A program made the translations under genes and the position numbers. From Trifolium pratense (taxonomy: Eukaryota > Streptophyta > Magnoliopsida > Fabales > Fabaceae): a stretch of 64,000 nucleotides of DNA. The first letter of the stretch is position 1; each line of letters starts with the position of its first letter. The DNA lies in assembly GCF_020283565.1 (NCBI RefSeq), contig NC_060065.1, positions 34,646,409 through 34,710,408 of the forward strand. Direction: 5' to 3'. Shown piece by piece: positions 45,758 to 56,767 of the stretch. The notes beneath the pieces were generated by a model. That model was not told the origin of the DNA, ran no database searches, and worked only from the letters and a program-made list of their open reading frames with translations.

Positions 45758-45946
45758 TTTAATTGATATGCACCGACGGTATAAAATAGTTTTACACGAT
45801 CATCCAATAAATAACCATCATTTTGCCATGTCATGTCAAGAAAGTGAGGTGAAGTGAGGTGATGTGGCGGAAAACATGGTTGGTATTGGTTGACAGTGTA
45901 AAATTATTTTACACCGTCGGTGCATATCAATTAAATCCTATTGTTA
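45758..45946. mobile_element. MITE with GATATGCACCGACGGT ends
   Basis: AATTGATATGCACCGACGGT at 45761-45780 is mirrored by ACCGTCGGTGCATATCAATT at 45913-45932. The next ten or so bases inside (TAAAATA and TTTTAC) also pair. About 190 bp, non-coding; superfamily not assigned. Confidence 0.7.
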
Positions 45947-46973
45947 TATTAATTTTTTATTTTAATTGTTTATATTGACCTATTGTTGCTTTTTCACGTT
46001 TTTATTTTTAGAATCATTTTCTTTTTATAGATATTGTGTTATTTTTGGTTAAAATTTGTTGAGTCATTTGAAATCTTTAAAATCCATAATGTATTTTGAA
46101 ATCTTGAAAATCTGTGTCATAAATCCACAAAATCCTTCATTAACAATCCTGATTGTAAAAGAAACGTCTTTTAAAATCTCACAAAGTTAATATAATATCA
46201 CAAAATCCGTTAAAATCTTCAAGATTTTTTTTATCAAAATAGTCTTTTAAAATCTCAATCAAATAGACCCCCTAAATATATGAATAACCATAAAAATGTA
46301 TAACATAACAATTTCGGTATAATCCTGTTAACCATTTCTACTAATTTTGCATTAGTTTTGAATTGTGTTATACTAATTAATTTCATAATATATTTATCGC
46401 TATCATAAAATTAAAATGTATGCATATAAATTCATTTAAGTATTTTTATTAATCTTCTAACAAAATTATTCTTACTATAAACTATAGTCAATAATGGCAA
46501 CTTGGTTAAGAGCTTAAATTTCCCTTCTTAACCAACTTTTCTCAGAAACCTGCTTAGACAAAGTTTAAAAGAAAACATCTAGTTATAAGGTATAGCAAAT
46601 ATTCCACACAAAATCAAATGACATACATGCACCTATTCATAAGGACAAGTATTTAGGGTAACATGGTATGTATTATGGGTGTCATAGGCATAAATTGTGT
46701 TAGATAGCTATTGACCCAACAGAAGCTAGAGAGAAAAACAATGACAGCCATGGTTCAGATTCAGATACCGTACGGTGAACAGAGAAACAATGATCAAATG
46801 GTGAAAGAAAATAATGAAAGCTAAGAGAGATGAGTGATGCAAATTTACAATGGATAAGGGAGATTACAAGTAAGTTTAAAATGCAAAGGGCAGTGAGTAC
46901 ACTCCATTGTATATCTTAACAGATTCTTAGCAATTATCTTAACACATAAAACAGTAACTGAACTCTGTTACAA

Positions 46974-47066
46974 CTATATCCCAACAGGCTTAGCATATAT
47001 GTTTGGTTGCGCTTTTACTTCTCCTTTCTCGCGTCCCGGTGCATCTTTATCATGGAAATGTAGAAG
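46974..47066 (-). CDS. orphan terminal exon, unidentified protein (partial)
   Basis: After an acceptor TTTCCAG the minus strand reads 30 codons and a TAG. The peptide starts LLHFHDKDAPGREKGEVKAQ and ends PNIYAKPVGI. Charge-balanced, non-repetitive residues with higher GC than the surroundings look genuinely coding. No upstream exon was found in the 1.1 kb before EF-G ends, so this may be a gene remnant or the last exon of a small gene whose other exons I could not see. Confidence 0.35.
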   Translation of the reverse strand, partial: LLHFHDKDAPGREKGEVKAQPNIYAKPVGI

Positions 47067-48178
47067 CTGGAAATTGTAGAGTTTACTAGACGCATGTTGT
47101 GACTGTGAAAAATAAACGTTCGAAACATATGCTTAGCTAGCTTATTTTACTATAAGTTATAAAGACTAAACAACAAGCATATCATTACTAATACACTCCT
47201 CGGCAGCACTGTGTGGATTCCACAGTATCCACCAATCAACTGTAACCAATAGGCTTCGCCAATAAATTATAAAGTAAAGATTGCTAATGTTCTTGAACTG
47301 TGCAACAAAAATAATATAGAGCAAAACTAATCTAATAAGGGAAGAAAGAAAAAAGGAGCATTGTAAATAGAGAATTTGAAGATAAAAAATATAGAGATGC
47401 ACAAGACAACAAGTGGAAGGGTATGTATAAACTCCAACTAGTCAACAGCCTTAAGCTATGACAGTTAATTTTTTTTTTTTTGGTATTCAGCTATGACAGT
47501 TAATTTAGCCAAAGGAAAAGAAAATATGGTGCTAAAATACATTAAATTATCAAGTAATTTGTAATGCAAAGATGCATGAATTTAACCATCCGAGAAATAA
47601 CAACAGTGGCTTTAAAAAAAATCATACACAAAACACTTAAATTCAGTCTCGAAAACATATTGACTCAATACCAATGCATCCAATGGAAGCAAAAACTATT
47701 ATCTATGTTAATTATAACTCAAGTAAGCAAAAAAAAAAGTTTAGATGCTTAAGTTGAGAAAGAGTATCCTAACACACTTCAACTATAAATCAATCAAGGG
47801 GGTTAAGGACTAAGATGTTGAGGACTACTCAACTCAATGTAATATACTTATAATATTGCATGCTAATGTATTTTGCATAATCAGAACACAAATATAAATA
47901 CACAATCTGTGTTGAAACAGAAAATAAATTTAGAAACTAATTTAACACAATCTGAACTAAAACCAAAGCAGAGTTTCAACATTTAGCTATATGATAATTA
48001 GAGAAAACAAACACAGGAAAGATATCAAAAACCTAAGATAATAAATTTCAGCTAGTTCATCGTGTGTAGCTAAAAAAATTTGTTGACCCTAAAAAATGAA
48101 CCAACCTATATCCCTAAATTATTGTCCCAATTATTTTTCCTAGATAAATTACTTCCCATGTACTTCAAAAAGACCAGA
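47067..48178. other. spacer downstream of EF-G
   Basis: AT-rich, no gene. It contains a retroposon footprint at 47454-47506; the EF-G 3' UTR is expected at its right side. Confidence 0.4.
47454..47506 (-). mobile_element. ultra-truncated LINE-type insertion with 18-bp TSD
   Basis: AGCTATGACAGTTAATTT at 47454-47471 and 47489-47506 flank 17 nt: ten T and GGTATTC, i.e. GAATACC plus poly(A) on the minus strand. The ATACC before the tail matches the footprint at 54823. Confidence 0.75.
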
Positions 48179-50437
48179 TCATTCAGCGGCCTTATTGCCC
48201 TTGTATGTGTTTATCAATTGGGTCTGTACATCATGAGAAACAGGCGAATGTTCCTTATATTCCATTGTGAATTCACCCTTTCCCTGTGTCATCGAACGAA
48301 GAGCTGTGGAATACCCGAACAAATTGTTAAGAGGGACTTGAGCTGTAATGACAGAATCATCTCCATCCTGATCATTGCCAACAATAACACCTTTTCTCTT
48401 GTTGAGGTCACCAGCAACAGCTCCCTGAAATTCTATCGGTACTTTCAGCTCAACAAGCATAACAGGTTCTAAGATAACGGGTCTGGAAGCTGCGTAGCAC
48501 TCTCTAAAAGCATAGATCGAAGCCACCTTAAAGGCAAGTTCACTGGAATCGACAGCATGAGCAGCACCATCTGTTAAGACAACTCGGATATTTTCAACTG
48601 GATGTCCTATTAAGGCGCCAGAGTTGGCAGCTTCTTTAAAACCTTTCTCAATCGCAGGGATAAAATTTGATGGAATAGCTTGACCAACAAGCATGTTTTC
48701 AAATTCAAACTTAGTTTCCGACCCAGCAGGAAGTGGTTCAATATACCCAATCACCCGTCCATATTGACCTTGCCCTCCAGATTGCTTCTTATGTAAATAA
48801 TCAAAACTAGCACGTTGAGTAACAGTTTCTCTGAAGTTTACACGAGGCTTTCCAACTGAAGTTTCAACCTTGTACTCATTCTTAATGCGTTCAACATAAA
48901 TCTCTAAGTGCAGTTCTCCCATTCCAGAAATGATTGTCTCCCCGCTCTCTGGGTCCAAGCCAACACGGAAAGTAGGATCCTCTCTTTGAAAGCGGTTCAA
49001 AGCTTTTGAAAATTTCCCTCCAGAATCTTTTGAGACGGGCTTTACAGCTAATGACATCACGGGCTCAGGAATATTCATAGAAGTCATTGTGTATTTAACT
49101 GACCCATCAGTAAAAGTATCTCCTGATGCACAATCAACACCAGTTACAGCAACTATTTGGCCAGCATGGGCCTCTTGAATTTCGTGCATCTCATTAGAAT
49201 GCATTTGAGCCAGTTTAGGAATCTTGATCTTCTTGCCAGTTCTAACATTTATAATCAAATCACCCTTGCTAATGACGCCTTCATAAATTCTTAGATATGT
49301 TAACTGACTATAATCCCCTTCCTCCAATTTGAAAGCCAGTGCTATAAGGGGGCCATCAGGACTTCCGGTCAGCTCAACCTTCTCCTCATTCTTAGATTGG
49401 TCAAGAGCATGATTACTAACTTCAGTTGGACATGGCAAATAACTAACTACGCCGTCCAAAAGTGGCTGCACCCCCTTGTTTTTGAAAGCACTACCCATGA
49501 ATACAGGTATAAATTCCCTTGCTATGGTAGCCCGACGAATTGCTCCCTCAAGATCAGCCTCTGAAATGTTCTCATCATCACTAAGAAACGCTTCAGCAAG
49601 TATATCATCAACATCCGACACAGTTTCTATAAGCTCCCGTCTTTTTTCATCCACCAAAGCTTTCATATCTGAAGGAACATCTTCAACAACAACATTTTCG
49701 CCATCTTTACCATTAAAACAATAAGCCTTTAACTTCACAAGATCAACAACTCCTTTAAAATCATTTTCCAAACCTATCGGAACTTGAACAGCAGCAGTAT
49801 GATGCTTAAGCTTAGACCTAGCCTGATTTATAACCTTCCACGGATCAGCCCCCATTCGATCAAGCTTATTAATAAACGCGATTCTCGGAACCTCATATCT
49901 TCGCATTTGACGATCAACAGTAATAGACTGACTTTGCACACCACCAACACTACAAAAAACAAGAATTGCACCATCAAGAACATGTAAAGCCCTCTCAACT
50001 TCAATGGTGAAATCAACATGACCAGGTGTATCAATTATATTGATCTTATGATCTTTCCAATTGCAATAAGTAGCAGCAGATTTTATAGTGATACCTCTCT
50101 CTTTCTCCGGAAGCATTGAATCCATCACCGCACCAATTCCATCCTTACCGCGAACCTCGTGGACCTGGTGGATCCGACCAGTGTAGAATAGTATCCGCTC
50201 TGTTAATGTCGTCTTCCCCGAATCGATGTGCGCCGAGATACCGATGTTGCGAATCTTTTCCATGGATTCCTTCCACCATGGCTCCTTGTCAATTGTTGCT
50301 GAATTCGCGCGCGCAACGTTCCCCGACGAGAATTGGCGGAGGTGGAAAGTGGCGCCGATGAGGGAAGTCACCGGAGATGGGGATGGAGAGGAACAGAGTG
50401 CGTGGAGAAGACGCTTTTGCGCGGAGAAGATCGCCAT
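48179..50437 (-). CDS. mitochondrial elongation factor G (mEF-G1)
   Basis: Single-exon frame of 752 aa, close to the plant mitochondrial EF-G length. The first ~45 residues are Ser/Arg-rich without acidic residues up to about residue 49, a typical presequence. GTPase motifs: G1 AHIDSGKT (69-76), G2 GITI (115-118), G3 DTPGHVDF (136-143), G4 NKLD (190-193). The translocase domains II-V follow, with [22 protein letters not shown] and a C-terminal [12 protein letters not shown]. It drives tRNA/mRNA translocation on mitoribosomes using GTP. The start is the ATG opening the targeting sequence; no in-frame ATG lies closely upstream. Being intronless, it could be an ancient retrocopy, but Arabidopsis copies are similar in size and the frame is perfectly kept. 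Confidence 0.95.
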   Translation of the reverse strand: MAIFSAQKRLLHALCSSPSPSPVTSLIGATFHLRQFSSGNVARANSATIDKEPWWKESMEKIRNIGISAHIDSGKTTLTERILFYTGRIHQVHEVRGKDGIGAVMDSMLPEKERGITIKSAATYCNWKDHKINIIDTPGHVDFTIEVERALHVLDGAILVFCSVGGVQSQSITVDRQMRRYEVPRIAFINKLDRMGADPWKVINQARSKLKHHTAAVQVPIGLENDFKGVVDLVKLKAYCFNGKDGENVVVEDVPSDMKALVDEKRRELIETVSDVDDILAEAFLSDDENISEADLEGAIRRATIAREFIPVFMGSAFKNKGVQPLLDGVVSYLPCPTEVSNHALDQSKNEEKVELTGSPDGPLIALAFKLEEGDYSQLTYLRIYEGVISKGDLIINVRTGKKIKIPKLAQMHSNEMHEIQEAHAGQIVAVTGVDCASGDTFTDGSVKYTMTSMNIPEPVMSLAVKPVSKDSGGKFSKALNRFQREDPTFRVGLDPESGETIISGMGELHLEIYVERIKNEYKVETSVGKPRVNFRETVTQRASFDYLHKKQSGGQGQYGRVIGYIEPLPAGSETKFEFENMLVGQAIPSNFIPAIEKGFKEAANSGALIGHPVENIRVVLTDGAAHAVDSSELAFKVASIYAFRECYAASRPVILEPVMLVELKVPIEFQGAVAGDLNKRKGVIVGNDQDGDDSVITAQVPLNNLFGYSTALRSMTQGKGEFTMEYKEHSPVSHDVQTQLINTYKGNKAAE

Positions 50438-50977
50438 GGATGGTGGTGAGATTTTGGCAGAAAGGGTTTGAAAAGATGGAAACTGAAACCCTTAAACCCA
50501 AATGACACTATATATATATTTGTTCAAAAAAAAAATTAATCTGATAATATGTGTAAGAGGAGTGCTAGCAACACACTTTTTAATAAACACACTCTAACAC
50601 ACTCTCTTCTATTGGTTAAAATTTATATGGGTCCCATAAAAGTTATATGGGTCCATATTTTTTTATGTGACCCATGTGAATTTCAACTAATAAAACAGAG
50701 TGTGTTGAAGTGTGTTTGTTAAAGAGTATCTTGCTAGCATTATTCATCCGTGTAATAATTCATTATTAATAATGACTTTTCACTAATCTAATTATTAAAT
50801 CAAGTTTATATTATAGAAAATTTCACTGAACTTTTAGTAGATCGACATGGCAAATTTTTTAAAAAAATTTAAATGTCCTAAATATTTTTTACTTAAAATA
50901 TTTAGGACATTTTAAAATATCCTAAATATATTTATAGAAAATCATTTTTGAAGAGAATATATATATATATATATATA
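50438..50977. other. EF-G upstream region with MITE, hairpin and TA repeat
   Basis: Contains a MITE (50561-50741), a perfect-looking hairpin at 50866-50911 (AAATGTCCTAAATATTTT and complement) and a TA microsatellite at 50957-50977. No gene. Confidence 0.5.
50561..50741. mobile_element. MITE with TGCTAGCAA ends
   Basis: TGCTAGCAACACACTTTTTA with ACACACTCTAACACACTCT at the left is mirrored on the right by AGAGTGTGTTGAAGTGTGTT and TTGCTAGCA. The centre repeats ATATGGGTCC. About 180 bp, non-coding. Confidence 0.7.
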
Positions 50978-52593
50978 GGGGTTTTCTAACTTAGACCCTA
51001 AATAGGTCTAAGTTAGCAAGGTGCACCTTTTCAATTGGACCAAAATACCCATTTTTTTTAATTAATTAACCAAAATACCCATTAGTAGACGCAGATCAGT
51101 GTCGCGCGTGTACCGAAGGACCATGGTTACAGACCGTTGATTTCCATCAGACAGCCAAGATCTGATCTCATCAAGACTGTCTGATCAATCAGACAGCCCA
51201 GATCATCCTGATCCATCAGATTCCAGCGCCTGCGCCACACTTGATTACAACCTGGAGAGAGAAAAATTTGCTTTTTAAAAGTAGGACACGTGTCACACAA
51301 TGGTTGGCTGGGCGTGATTTTTGTTCATTTAATACTTTGAACTCAATTATTTCGTTGTAAATTAATTTTTTATTTTTTTATTTTTATACCAAAATTCATA
51401 ATTTTTTTTTGTCTACAAATAGAGACTTGGTTCGTTTGATTTGGACACCGAAAAAAAAACGCAATTTTTCACTACCTTAATCTCATTTTTTGTCTATTAA
51501 ATACGTTACTTGTGTGTTGTAATTTAACACGCACCACTCAACCAACTCACTGAAACCATTATACCAGGAAAATAGTAGATAATATTCTGGAACTTTTGGT
51601 ATATTTTATGAAATTTTTGGAGACCTGAAACTATTTTTAGTTAATTAAATGAGATAAAACGGTAATTAAAAACTAATGTTTGCTTCTGAAACCATTTTAC
51701 TGGTAGAATGGTTGCACATAGTTGTATTCTGAAACCATTTTACTGGTAGAATGGTTTCAATGAGTAATTTATTAATTGTGTTTGTTTCTGAAACCATTTA
51801 TCTGGTACAATGGTTTCAGAGAGTTGTAATCTGAAACCATTTTGCTGGTAGAATGGTTTCAGTAAGTTGATTATTAGTTATTTGCTTCTGAAACCATTTA
51901 GCTTGTAGAATGGTTGCACATAGTTGTATTCTGAAACCATTTTACTGGTAGAATGGTTTCAGTGAGTAATTTATTAATTGTGTTTGCTTCTGAAACCATT
52001 TATCTGGTACAATGGTTTCAGAGAGTTGTAATCTGAAACCATTTTGCTGGTAGAATGGTTTCAGTGAGTTGATGTAAGGTAGTGAAAAATGAGATTAAGG
52101 TAGTGAAAAATTGGGTTTTTTTTTCTGTGTCCAAATCAAACGAACCAAGTCTCTATTTGTAGAGAAAAAAAAATTATGAATTTTGGTATAAAAAAAAATA
52201 AATAAAAAATTAATTTACAACGAAATAATTGAGTTCAAAGTATTAAATGGAAAAAAATCACGCCCAGCCAATCAGACAGCGACACGTGTCCTGCTTTTAA
52301 AAAGTAGATTCTTCTCTCCAGGGTGTAATCCAGTGTGGTGCACGCGCTGGAATCTGATGGATTCGGATGATCTGGGCTGTCTGATTGATCAGACTGTCTT
52401 GATGAGATCAGATCTTGGCTGTCTGATGGAAATCAACGGTCTGTAACCATGGTACTGCGGTACGCGCGCGACACTGGATCCGCGTCCATTGATGGTAATT
52501 TGGTTAATTAATTAAAAAGAATGGGTATTTTGGTCCAACTGAAAAGGTGCACCTCGCTAACTTAGACCCAACTGGGTCTAAGTTAGCAGCCCC
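50978..52593. mobile_element. foldback element A (1.6 kb) between TA microsatellites
   Basis: The left end GGGGTTTTCTAACTTAGACC and the right end (read inverted, GGGGCTGCTAACTTAGACCC) start inverted arms of about 510-520 bp (to about 51495; from about 52078). Each arm tip contains its own hairpin, CTAACTTAGACC against GGTCTAAGTTAG. The arms include TGTCTGAT repeats, ACACGTGTC, a TATA-like CTACAAATAGAG and a leader pointing inward. Between the arms is an array of eight palindromes. Flanks are (TA)n on both sides, so a target duplication cannot be read. No transposase. Superfamily unknown; the leader shares sequence with the PIF/Harbinger-like element at 11210-12304. Confidence 0.75.
51686..52064. 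repeat. palindrome array in element A (8 units)
   Basis: Each unit is an imperfect palindrome built on CTGAAACCATT, a ten-base loop such as TTACTGGTAG, and AATGGTTTCAG. Units come in sets of four that differ by spacer and loop; the set occurs twice, so this is a higher-order repeat. Confidence 0.85.
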
Positions 52594-52606
52594 TATATAT
52601 ATATAT
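52594..52606. repeat. TA microsatellite between foldback elements A and B
   Basis: About 13 bp of alternating TA separates the CCCC end of element A from the GGGG start of element B. Confidence 0.8.
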
Positions 52607-54342
52607 GGGGTTTTCTAACTTAGACCCTAGTTAGGTCTAAGTTAGCCAGGTGCACCTTTTCAATTGGACCAAAATACCCATTCTTTTAATTTTTGAAAGA
52701 ATAGAGCAACAGGGGCATTTCTGTAATTTTCTGCAATTTTGCCAACCATATACACGCGCCCCACCTTCTTAAACCATTAATAGACGCGGATCCAGTGTCG
52801 CGCGCGTACCGAAGTACCATGGTTACAGACCGTTGATTTCCATCAGACAGCCAAGATCTGATGTCATCAAGACTGTCTGATCAATCAGACAGCCCAGATC
52901 ATCCTGATCCATCAGATTCAAGCGCCTGCGTCACACTGGATTACAACCTGGAGAGAGAAAAATTTGCTTTTTAAAAGTAGGACACGTGTCACACAATGGT
53001 TGGCTGGGCGTGATTTTTGTTCATTTAATACTTTGAACTCAATTATTTCGTTGTAAATTAATTTTTTATTTTTTTATTTTTATACCAAAATTCATAATTT
53101 TTTTTTTCTACAAATAGAGACTTGGTTCGTTTGATTTGGACACCGAAAAAAAAACGCAATTTTTCACTACCTTAATCTCATTTTTTGTCTACTAAATATG
53201 TTGCTTGTGTGTTGTAATTTAACACGCACCACTCAACCAACTCACTGAAACCATTATACCAGGAAAATAGTAGATAATATTCTGGAACTTTTTGTATATT
53301 TTATGAAATTTTTGGAGACCTGAAACTATTTTTAGTTAATTAAATGAGATAAAACGGTAATTAAAAACTAATGTTTGCTTCTGAAACCATTTTACTGGTA
53401 GAATGGTTGCACATAGTTGTATTCTGAAACCATTTTACTGGTAGAATGGTTTCAATGAGTAATTTATTAATTGTGTTTGCTTCTGAAACCATTTATCTGG
53501 TACAATGGTTTCAGAGAGTTGTAATCTGAAACCATTTTGCTGCTAGAATGGTTTCAGTAAGTTGATTATTAGTTATTTGCTTCTGAAACCATTTAGCTTG
53601 TAGAATGGTTGCACATAGTTGTATTCTGAAACCATTTTACTGGTAGAATGGTTTCAGTGAGTAATTTATTAATTGTGTTTGCTTCTGAAACCATTTATCT
53701 GGTACAATGGTTTCAGAAAGTTGTAATCTGAAACCATTTTGCTGGTAGAATGGTTTCAGTAAGTTGATTATTAGTTATTTGCTTCTGAAACCATTTAGCT
53801 TGTAGAATGGTTTCAGAGATTTGTACTCTGAAACCATTTTCCTGGTAGAATGGTTTCAGTGAGTTGATGTAAGGTAGTGAAAAATGAGATTAAGGTAGTG
53901 AAAAATTGGGTTTTTTTTCTGTGTCCAAATCAAACGAACCAAGTCTCTATTTGTAGAGAAAAAAAAATTATGAATTTTGGTATAAAAATAAAAAAATAAA
54001 AAATTAATTTACAATGAAATAATTGAGTTTAAAGTATTAAATGGAAAAAAATTAACGCAGCCAATCATATGCTGACACGTGGCCTTGCCTTTTCAAAAGC
54101 TTTCTCTCTCCGCGTGTGGCCTTCACCCACGCGCGCCTGTCGGCGCGTGTGATGCACGCGCGCTGATTTTGTCCACTAACACGCTGCCACGTGTCCTGGG
54201 GGGGAAAAAGAAGTGGGGGCGCGTGTACTGTTGGGTAAAATTACAGAAATGCCCCTGTTGCTCTATTCTTTCAAAAATTAAAAAAATGGGTATTTTTGTC
54301 CAACTCAAAAGGTGCACCTTGCTAACTTAGACCCAAGCAGCC

Positions 54343-54345
<3 letters not shown>
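52607..54345. mobile_element. foldback element B (1.7 kb), tandem relative of A
   Basis: Same orientation and architecture as element A: GGGG end, hairpin tip, inverted arms, inward TATA/leader modules, central palindromes. The left arm resembles A after an inserted block at about 52682-52790. The right arm keeps the outermost ~100 bp and the leader, but its middle (about 54065-54200) is different: GCGCGC-rich with CCACGTGTC, resembling the upstream part of the element at 11210-12304. The right tip has lost half of its hairpin. Open frames in the arms are by-products of the GC-rich repeat. Confidence 0.75.
53381..53859. repeat. palindrome array in element B (10 units)
   Basis: Ten units of the same CTGAAACCATT...AATGGTTTCAG palindrome in the order seen in element A, with two extra units at the right. 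Confidence 0.85.

Positions 54346-54408
<63 letters not shown>
54346..54408. repeat. TA microsatellite, about 63 bp
   Basis: Uninterrupted TA alternation directly abutting the CCCCC end of foldback element B. Confidence 0.9.
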
Positions 54409-54410
<2 letters not shown>

Positions 54411-54897
54411 ATCGACTTTTACAACAACATAGACTAGAGTTGTTGATAATAAGCATTATTATAAGGAATAAAATTCAAATAAAAAATAAATACTAAAAAA
54501 TAGGTTTTAAATTTTTTTTATTTTTTTTGGTTATGAGGTTTTAAAATTTTATAAGACCTAAAAATATATTTAATCTTTTAAAAATAATTATGATTTCAAA
54601 ATATATTGCAAATTATTACAAAAACGCTTTTTAATAAAAAATTGAGAAAGGAGAAATTTTTTATTAATTTTATCCCATGTTTTTAAATTAAATATCTTTA
54701 CTCCCTTGAGTTATTTAAAAGTTAATACAACCACTTTATTTAAAATCTATTAATTTAGCCCTAAACTTATTTAAGTTAACATAACTTTATCCCTTAATAG
54801 ATGAATAAACAACCACTTTAGTGTATACCAAAAAAAAAAACCACTTTAGTTTGTAAATGTAAGAAGTTGACACTTGACACTATTATATTCTTAAATA
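54409..54897. other. AT-rich spacer
   Basis: No gene; very A/T-rich with one retroposon footprint (54811-54850). Confidence 0.5.
54811..54850 (+). mobile_element. ultra-truncated LINE-type insertion with 12-bp TSD
   Basis: AACCACTTTAGT at 54811-54822 and 54839-54850 flank 16 nt: GTATACC plus nine A. The ATACC before the tail matches the footprint at 47472 in the opposite orientation. Confidence 0.7.
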
Positions 54898-56255
54898 GGC
54901 TTAAATTTGAAAACGGTTCTTGCAATTACGGCTTGTTTTGATTTTAGTCGCTGTAAAAAAAAAAATTGATTTTAGTTCCTGCAAAATACCAAAACTTTTC
55001 AAAAGGTCCTTGAGGTGAATTTTTGGCTGACATGTCAAGTAGTTGATGATTTTAAATGTAAGAAATTGACACTTGACACTATTATATTCTTAAATAGGCT
55101 TAAATTTGAAAACGATTCTTGCAATTACGGCTTGTTTTGATTTTAGTCGCTGCAAAAAAAAAATTGATTTTAGTTCCTGCAAAATACCAAAACTTTTAAA
55201 AAGGTCCTTGAGGTGAATTTTTGGCTGACATGTCAAGTAGTTGATGATTTGGCAGATGCTGACTAAGATTTTTTATGACGTGGAATTAACAGTTAATTTT
55301 TATTTAATATTTAAAAAATGAAAAATAACATGTCAGATTTAAAAAAAAAACAAAATAAAGTGAAAAATAGAAATAAAAAATTACAATACACTTACAAAAA
55401 AAAGTTAATATATTATTAGATTTAAAAATATATTAGATTTTAATATCAAAATAGAAGAAAGAAATTACGCAAAGAATAAAAGCACGGTTTCTGTTCATCT
55501 CCTTCAAACCGATAGGGGCTAATTTTAGTTTGACGGTGAGGTTAATTGAAATTGAAAGTTAGAATAAGATAGAGTTTTTGTTCATCCCCTTAAAATTGTA
55601 GAGTTTTTCTTTGTGAGTTCTTCTACTGTTTGTTGTTGTTCATCTTCCTCAATTTTGTTTTTGTAATTTTGTTTTCTACGGTTGGTTTTGTACATCACCA
55701 TGGGTAATTGACACCCACACACATGAAGTTTTTCTATCGAAGAAGACGAACCACCTTTGCTACTCCACATCTTCTTTTTTATTTGCGTGATTTATCCTTC
55801 AATAGCAACTTTGATTCATGAACCCTAATTTTTGCCATTTCTTTGCGTGATTTCTTTCTTCTATTTTGATAATTTATTTACTTGTCAAACAAAAATTTGA
55901 TAATTGTTTTTTAAATATAATATATTTTTGAATCTAATATATATATTTTTTGTAAGTATATTAATTTTCTATTTTTATTTTTCAATGTATTTTGTTTTTT
56001 TTAAAAAAAAAAATCTGACATATTATTTTTCATTTTTTAATTTTTAAATAAAAATGATATGTTAATTCAACGTCATCAAAAATCCTAGTCAGCATCTGTC
56101 AAATCATCAACTACTTGACATGTAAGCTAAAAATTCACCTCAAAAACGTTTTTAAAAGTTTTGGTATTTTGCAGGGACTAAAATCAAACTTTTTTTTTGT
56201 AAGGACTAAAATCAAAACAGACCGTAATTGCAGAGACCATTTTCATATTTAAGCC
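54898..56255. mobile_element. Mutator-like foldback element, 9-bp TSD, duplicated left end
   Basis: The terminal GGCTTAAAT is mirrored by ATTTAAGCC at 56247-56255. TCTTAAATA flanks it on the left (54889-54897, and again 55088-55096) and right (56256-56264). The inverted arms contain GATTTTAGTTCCTGCAAAAT and GGCTGACATGTCAAGTAGTT, a repeat common in legumes. The left terminus with about 40 bp of flanking host DNA is tandemly duplicated with a 199-bp period. The unpaired centre (about 55450-55850) has no convincing gene. Confidence 0.75.
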
Positions 56256-56767
56256 TCTTAAATATATCAAAATTGCAAAGTACAGTATTTCTTAACATAA
56301 CTTTTTTTAATAGTCATAATCATTTTATTATGTTTCAAAGAATTTCTAAACATGACATGCTAGCAAAATGCCAGCATCATAATCACAAAACTTTGAAAGT
56401 TTATTTTTCTTAAACTTATATCCAAACGTTTTGCACAAATAATTACATTTCTAAGTTTTACAACTGAGTGAAACAAAAATGAACAAGATGTAATGAACAA
56501 GATGTATTATTATGTTGTAATAACCTTGTAGTAGGCCTAATTATGCCTTCTACCCATAATATTGGGTTCATAATTAGCACCTATTGCTTTTATCCAGGAA
56601 ATCTAAATTGAAAATCCACAAATCAAACAGTTTGAACTGAACTTCCATGTTCCAATGTAGTAAAATACTAGTACCTACTTGTCCTAATGACACCTATTTT
56701 ATTTAGTGTTACAACAAATATGTACCAAGTAGTAAATAAAATCAAAAAAATTGAAAATAAAATAAAA
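56256..56767. other. spacer downstream of SPL7
   Basis: AT-rich; the SPL7 3' UTR is expected here. Nothing else recognised. Confidence 0.4.

Larger units (their letters stand above)
42055..46973. other. intergenic spacer, repeat-rich, no intact gene
   Basis: The region upstream of the ERD6-like ATG is AT-rich. It contains degenerate tandem repeats (42890-43040), two MITE-like foldbacks (44413-44534, 45758-45946), an exon-like fragment (44661-44774) and a short direct duplication of TTTTCATTGTAGTATTTTAA near 45450 and 45495. The remaining DNA shows nothing I can name. Confidence 0.5.

Noticed and set aside
50866..50911. Hairpin AAATGTCCTAAATATTTT as a microRNA precursor
   Set aside because: Arm is only about 20 bp with a tiny loop, very AT-rich, and nothing indicates a precursor; more likely a small palindrome in MITE-rich DNA.
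51686..53859. Regularly spaced repeats resembling a CRISPR array
   Set aside because: The DNA is plant nuclear, the repeats are palindromes with near-identical spacers in a foldback transposon, and no cas-like genes are present.
54079..54330. Open frames on both strands in the right arm of foldback B
   Set aside because: By-product of the GC-rich arm; the matching arm on the other side does not preserve them.
55582..55770. 62-codon minus-strand frame within the second MULE as a captured gene
   Set aside because: No recognisable domain and the surrounding DNA is low-complexity; capture cannot be supported from sequence alone.
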